Of a DNA stretch of 64,000 nt, positions 58,537 to 64,000 are shown one piece after another (the first letter of the stretch is position 1; the number at the start of each line of letters is the position of its first letter). The DNA is taken from contig CM072511.1 of NCBI GenBank assembly GCA_036898135.1, positions 156,858,521 through 156,922,520 of the forward strand, read 5' to 3'. The translations under genes and the position numbers were made by a program. Origin of the DNA: Oncomelania hupensis. Its lineage: Eukaryota > Mollusca > Gastropoda > Littorinimorpha > Pomatiopsidae. A model generated the notes under the pieces. That model was given only the letters and a program-made list of their open reading frames with translations. It did not search any database and was not told the DNA's origin.

Positions 58537-59676
58537 GTGAAATTAACAACACACATTAAGAAACTATTCGCTAGAAGGAAAAATATATTAGCTACATTTT
58601 TTGACGTTAAAAAAGCTTGTGATCGAGTTTGGCATGCTCGACTTTTATACAAATTAAAAAATATAGGGCTTTCTGGAAATATTTTTCAATATATTAAAGG
58701 GTTTTTGCATGGAAGAAAAATAATGGCCAAAGTAGGTCACTCTTATTCTTCTACATATAATATTAACATGGGTATACCACAAGGCTCTATAATTTCACCT
58801 CTTTTATTCACTATTTCGTTAAATGACTTACCTCAATTTGTAAGTAATAAAATTCATCTAGTTCAATATGCTGACGATATTGCAATATGGGTAAATGTAT
58901 CTTTAAAAAGAAAAACTTCTATATATGAAATAAAACATATTCAAAAGATATATCAAAATGAACTGAACAATATTGATATTTACATGAAGGATAATGGATT
59001 GGAATTATCAGAAGAAAAAACAAACATGATCTTATTTAATAATGGGATTAACCCCAAATGTTTGCCAAAATTTTATATTGGTATCAAAGAATTGAAATAT
59101 GTACAGGAAACAAAATTTCTCGGGGTATATTTTACATCTAAATTATGTTGGAAAAAACATATACATTATTTGTTGGAAAAGGCCGTTAAAAGTTTAAATT
59201 TAATAAATATTATAAGCTTCCAAAAATGGGGACGTGATATTAAAACTCTCATTCATCTTGTGTGCATGCTTGTCAGATCTAAATTAACGTATGGACAAGA
59301 GGTATATTTTTCGGCACCAAAATCTTTACTGAAACAACTCCAGAGTATGGACAGTAAAGCAATTAAAATTGTTATGGGTATTCCAGTACACACAAAAACT
59401 GACGATGCTTATAAAGCAGCTGGAGTATTACCATTAAATGAGTGGAGACAATTACCATGCGCTAAATATATAGTTAGAGCCTCTGCTGTAGAAAATTTCA
59501 CTGATACGGAACTAGAAGTAAGATCTGATTTAGATTATCCAAAAAGAGCACAGGGTATCAGTTATTTACAAACAATAGCAACTTATACAAATGAACTTTT
59601 ACAGAGATCAAATTTATTTCCTAAATCAATCTATAAAAAAAAATACCACAAAGGCCTATACCAGTATGGGAATTAA
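58537..59676 (+). pseudogene. LINE reverse transcriptase frame (5'-truncated)
   Basis: 379 open codons beginning inside the RT domain; coding continues upstream (58381-58480) before a stop. Intact YADD catalytic box (QYADDIAIW). After RT it has a thumb-like region (GIPVHTKTDDAYKAAGVLPL) and ends at a frameshift in an A run near 59640, before the RNase H frame. Confidence 0.8.
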
Positions 59677-59732
59677 AGCGGGCAAACTTTGATTATGAAT
59701 ATACTGCTATACGCAAAAAAGAAAATGGATTA

Positions 59733-60267
59733 TTGTTAGCAACAGAAGCTTATGAACATATAGATAAAAAATATTATTCTTATTTGCAAATTTATACTGA
59801 TGGTTCTGTTTTAGATACAGGCCAAACTGGGGCTGGTTATGTTATACCTGCTTTAAAAATTAGTGAATCTTTGCATTTAGGTAAAGATCGTTCAATTTAT
59901 ACTGCAGAACTTAACGCAATTCTTATGGCATTAAATAAAATCTTGAGTCAACAAAAGACATTTGTTAATATATTATTATGTGTAGACTCCAAATCTGTTC
60001 TTCAGTGTGGACTCTAATATTTATAAAAACAGAAGTGATATTATATATGAAATAAAATATCTTATACATTGCTTAATTATCAATGGCACAAATGTTCATT
60101 TTTGTTGGATACCATCTCATTGTGGTTTAAATAATATTGATTGGGCAGACAGGAAAGCAAAAGAAGGGGCGAACTATCAACACAACGTTAGCCATATTGA
60201 CATCCCCTTATCAACAAAAGAAAGTTATAGTATAATCGAAAAGAAAATAAAAAATAATTTTCCATAA
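59733..60267 (+). pseudogene. LINE RNase H domain, two frames
   Basis: The first frame (59733-60017) holds YTDGS, the first catalytic Asp region, and the TAELNAI Glu. The second (60007-60267) holds WIPSHCG and the final Asp region WADRKAKEG. The frame change lies near 60012. Confidence 0.75.
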
Positions 60268-60268
60268 A

Positions 60269-60812
60269 AAATAATACATAGTGATAATTCACAGTATCCT
60301 CGAACAATAACCTCTTTAGCACATCGTCTTGCTTTAAATTCTTGGGAGGACAAAATATTGCAAGGATATTGTTTGCATTTGCAATGAAAATTTAACTATA
60401 AATCATATCATTCATAATTGCAGGGTTAATAACACAATATATTCCACAGAACATTCAAAATGTTCAACATTAAAATAGTAAATATTGGATAACCATCGCT
60501 AAATCTATAATTTATAGTCCTGTAGGACATTTGTTATAAAAAATAATATATAGTGATAATTCACAGTATCCTCGAACAATAACCTCTTTAGCACATCGTC
60601 TTGCTTTAAATTCTTGGGAGGACAAAATATTGCAAGGATATTGTTTGCATTTGCAATGAAAATTTAACTATAAATCATATCATTCATAATTGCAGGGTTA
60701 ATAACACAATATATTCCACAGAACATTCAAAATGTTCAACATTAAAATAGCAAATATTGGATAACCATCGCTAAATCTATAATTTATAGTCCTGTAGGAC
60801 ATTTGTTATAAA
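60269..60812. repeat. Tandem duplication of a 272-bp LINE 3' segment
   Basis: 60269-60540 and 60541-60812 are almost identical (taacctctttagcacatcgt at the same place in both). The unit covers the end of the coding region and the start of the 3' UTR. Confidence 0.9.
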
Positions 60813-61148
60813 AATTGCAAGTTTATTCGATTACTTCGTATATGACAATCTCACAAAATTGACTTTTCTATACATGAACATTTCACAAGTTTGACATGTT
60901 CCATAGTAATTTTTTATTTGTTTTAAAGAGTTTTAAAATATTGTTTGAATACTTAAATTTTATTTAATGTTATTTCATGTTATGTTAGTGTACTATTTTG
61001 TTTAAATGTTATTTCCTTTCCCACATCCATGTAGCGCATATCCTTTTCCCCAACCTTCCTTTTATTTTCTTGTCTAAAATCACTTCGGTGAATAGACGTT
61101 AAATGAAATAAACAAACAAACAAACAAACAAACAATACTATAATGTAT

Positions 61149-61578
61149 TGAATAATCCAATTTTATTTTAATAAAAACATTTAATTAGCTTGAGGAAATA
61201 TAACACATCTTTTTGGACTGTCTTCTAAATGGAGCAGAAGGATCAATTGTCCTCTGAAACAAAGAACAAAACTAAATTATTGTAAACAATGCAAGGGAAT
61301 CGAATGAAACTGTTATTTACAAAACCCTAGTGAATCTTACATTTTAAGAAGGGAGATGAATGTCATTTTAACATGAATTTTTGATTACCAGCAATATTAC
61401 CGGAACAGGGGGAGAAAATCACGTTAGTTCAGTCAAAAAACTGCTTGAGGTTTTTGTTTGAAGACGTTATGTAAAAGGCTCAACAAGTCAGTTCTAACAA
61501 AAGTGAAGGTTTCCCGAGCATGCTAATGCAGGACGTTTTTAGCACCTGAACAGCGGACAGCATTATTCTTTAAACTGC
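61149..61578. other. No recognised feature
   Basis: AT-rich unique-looking sequence between two LINEs. Confidence 0.4.
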
Positions 61579-62885
61579 AGCGACTCTTCAACATCTTCCT
61601 GGAGCACATCATGTCAGACGCCCTTGCAGATCACGAAGGCACAGTCAATGTGGGTTAGAGCAATTTCTAACCTCCTTTTTGCGGATGACATTGATGGATT
61701 CGCTGGAGAGGAACAAGAACTTGAACAGCTCGTGCAGATGCTTGACACCACCTCCAGAAACTTTGGAATGGAAATAAATGCAGAGAAGACCAAAATGATG
61801 ACTAACAGCACCAACGGCATCAATAAGGGCATCAAAGTCCAAGGCCAATCCCCCTCAACACGGTGCATAGCTTCAAATATTTAGGAGACAATGGGTCTCG
61901 ACAGAAAGTCCTCTCCAGGATCGCACAAACAACTGCTGGCCTGACATGGTTTAAGTCCATTTGGAAAGACAGAACCATCAGTCTGCACTCCAAGGTAATG
62001 CTGCTGCGCTCCCTTGTCATCTCCATTTCCCTTATACGCTTGTAAAACATTGACCCTCACAGTAAACCTACAACAAAGAATACAAAGCATGGAGATGAGG
62101 TGCAACAAAAGACGTCTGGGCATTTCTTATTTAATCAAGCAGAGCATTTGACTCACGCCCCTTCTACCTCCACCTTGAGAACACCGCTCAACTCCAACTG
62201 TATTTTTCATTATCCTCTCAGGAGAGACATAAAAATGGTTGCCCTGCAAGGAGGTAAAGCGTGTTGATAATAAGCCGGTTTGCCGGCTACTAGTGCCACG
62301 ACATTCTCTGCAGGCCACTGCCACTAACCTGCATAAAATGCCTGCCCATAATGTAGTCCTGCTCACCACCAATAGCAGCATACGAATGGTCAGGCAGGGA
62401 GGGAAAACATATGTCGTGTCGCCGTGTCCTGCATAACCCAAAGGCCATATCAAAGGATTCTGCGTAGCAGGAGCCACCCAAGGCTAGACTAACCAACAAA
62501 CGGAAGGTAGACAATATCTCTCCCAAGCGTGAACCCGTCGCCTCCCATTTCGCCACACTTTATCCAGCACATTACCAACGACGAAGTCCGACAGACCATC
62601 ACACAAGCCATTGGACAACACGATAACATGCTCACAGTGGTGAAGAAACAGAAACTCCGATGGTATGGCCACGTCACCAGAGCATCGGGCCTTACAACGA
62701 CCATCCTGTAAGGTCGGTGCAAGGAAGCAGAAGAAGATAGAGACAGAAAAAGAGGTGGGAGGACAACATTCGAGAATGGACTGGCTTGACACTGAGCGAA
62801 GCCATGAGGGTTGCTGAGGACAGAGAAAGATGGAGTACGCTGGTTAAACGATCATCTGTGGTGCCCCAACGACTTTCCAGTCTCA
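61579..62885 (+). mobile_element. RTE-type LINE fragment split by an unrecognised insertion
   Basis: RT with intact LLFADDIDGFAGEEQELEQL (61579-62125) but frameshifted after KVQGQSP. It is interrupted at 62126-62562 and resumes with TNDEVRQTITQAIGQHDN and KLRWYGHVTRASGL, ending near 62885 without the usual GGATA tail. Confidence 0.8.
62126..62562 (-). mobile_element. Unrecognised repeat family, copy B
   Basis: Inserted in the RTE element. On the minus strand it encodes FTSLQGNHFYV and VERCSQGG, matching copy A at 53840. Left and right borders are set by where RTE sequence stops and resumes. No terminal inverted repeats were recognised. Confidence 0.6.
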
Positions 62886-63017
62886 ACCACGCTGCATTAT
62901 AGAATCTGCGACGACAAACACGCAAGCTGGAAAACGAGATACCAAACCTCGGTCTGTGCGTGGGTCTCTAAGTTACTCAATGTTGGGAAATGTTTTATTA
63001 GTCACACTCCAAACTAG

Positions 63018-63172
63018 ACATGCTGCTCTCTCTGTCTCTGTTTCTCTCTAGGTTTGTTTGTCTGTCTGTCTGTCACTCTCTCTCTCTTCCTTTCTCTGTC
63101 TCTCTTTCGCTCTCTCTTCCTTTATCTCTCTTTCACTATCTCTTTTTCTCTCCCTCTCTCACTCCAAACCGG

Positions 63173-63222
<50 letters not shown>
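63018..63222. repeat. (CT)n and CTGT-rich low-complexity tract
   Basis: Imperfect then perfect CT units, the perfect part at 63175-63222. Confidence 0.9.
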
Positions 63223-63224
<2 letters not shown>

Positions 63225-63354
63225 CCTTTTCTTATCGGCGGCTGATTGGTAACAGGCAAGATCTAGTTCCTAATGCCTGATACGTTATCTTTTTTTTTCC
63301 TGCTCTTGTTTTCGACGTTGATGGAACGCGCACCTACCTAGACAAATAGTTAAC

Positions 63355-63520
63355 TTATACACTAGCACACGCGCGCACGCACTCCGATAGAGAGGCATAC
63401 ACACACGCTCACACGAACACACACACGCTCACACGAACACACACACGCTCACCTACACACACGCTCACACGCACCCACACACACACACACCCAAACTTAC
63501 ACACACATGTGCGCACGCGC
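63355..63520. repeat. (AC)n-rich tract
   Basis: Repeats of acacacgctcacacgaacac and related units. Confidence 0.9.
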
Positions 63521-63634
63521 ACGCAAGTAAGAAAATACCCAGGAGTTTGCACGAATACGCAAACTTGTTGCACAGTAATGCACTTTATATTTAAAAATAA
63601 AATATTACCCTATAAATAAACACATTAGTCATAC

Positions 63635-64000
63635 CCTATCCTATCCCGTAACTGGAAAGTCTTTGGGTAATCACAGGCGATCATTTAACCAGCGAACTCC
63701 ATCTTTCTCTGTCCTCAGCAACCATCATGGCTTCGCTCAGTGTCAACCCAGTCCATTCTCGAATGCCCCACCTCTTTTTAGGTCTCCTCCTTCTTCTGTC
63801 TCCTTGCACCGTGCCTTGCTGGACGGTCTTTGCAAAGCCTGATGCTCTGGTGAAGTGGCCATACCATCGGAGTTTCCATTTCTTCTCCACTGTGAGCAGG
63901 TCATCGTGTTGTCCAATGGCTTGTGCGATGGTCTGTCGCACTTCGTCGTTGGTGATGTGCTGGGTATAGGCAATGTCCAGAAGCCTCGTTGTTGCAGTGG
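63635..64000 (-). mobile_element. RTE-type LINE 3' end, continues past the window
   Basis: On the minus strand it encodes VRQTIAQAIGQHDDLLTV, LRWYGHFTRASGFAKT and EWTGLTLSEAMMVAEDRERW, ending in a GGATA tail near 63640. Confidence 0.85.

Larger units (their letters stand above)
58266..61135 (+). mobile_element. AT-rich I/Nimb-like LINE with RNase H, 5'-truncated
   Basis: Flanked by TACTATAATGTAT at 58253-58265 and 61136-61148. It starts with ATA repeats (58272-58363), then RT (58381 on; main frame 58537-59676) with FDVKKACDRVWHARLLYKL, INMGIPQGSIISPLLFT and the catalytic QYADDIAIW. RNase H follows (59733-60260) with QIYTDGSVLDTGQTGAGYV, TAELNAILMAL and WIPSHCGLNNIDWADRKA, broken by a stop near 60017. 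The 3' UTR ends in (CAAA)n. RT plus RNase H fits the I/Jockey-related groups; Nimb is a guess. Its base composition is far more AT-rich than its surroundings. Confidence 0.85.

Overview
The window is a piece of an animal nuclear genome, packed with transposons. It has introns with GT-AG splice sites, many LINEs and tRNA-derived SINEs, long trinucleotide microsatellites, and a 500-base run of N marking an assembly gap. The repeat mix (RTE-type LINEs ending in GGATA repeats, SINE/LINE tails running into TTA repeats, dispersed AGGTCA-rich repeats) suggests a mollusc, probably a gastropod. That is an inference; the species cannot be read from the sequence.

The one host gene I can support is a STRA6-like membrane receptor (retinol uptake receptor family) on the minus strand. 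I assembled fifteen coding exons from splice sites and matching phases, from a start codon at 48950 to a stop at 14921. All joined phases agree except at one place: between 35481 and 20779 an expected segment is missing and the phases do not join. The exon that should lie there falls where the window instead holds a large block of transposons.

Layout from left to right. 1-11351 is a transposon block: RTE fragments, a hAT-like MITE, a TTA microsatellite, and a Ty3/gypsy-type LTR retrotransposon whose 3' LTR runs into the gap (11352-11851). 11852-14880 holds LINE 3' ends and microsatellites downstream of the gene. 14921-20779 carries the last eight STRA6-like exons, with three minisatellites between them. 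22135-33469 is a second, nearly identical copy of block 1-11351; here the LTR element is complete (27145-34812) with both LTRs and a 5-bp target duplication. 35481-35604 is the next upstream exon. 35748-39774 is a 4.0-kb foldback element: a giant inverted repeat made of minisatellite, with TGT...ACA ends and a 4-bp target duplication. 40273-48950 carries the first six exons, with a nearly full-length RTE element (41865-44992) only 36 bp from a splice donor. 49024-64000 is intergenic or upstream sequence full of LINE fragments, SINEs and simple repeats, including an AT-rich RNase H-bearing LINE (58266-61135).

The most notable item is the LTR retrotransposon. Its sequence motifs are Ty3/gypsy-like, but integrase lies before reverse transcriptase (Gag-protease-integrase-RT-RNase H), the order usual for Ty1/copia. 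This matches the unusual GMR1-type gypsy group. Its primer binding site is an 18-base match to the 3' end of tRNA-Pro. Neither copy has an unbroken reading frame.
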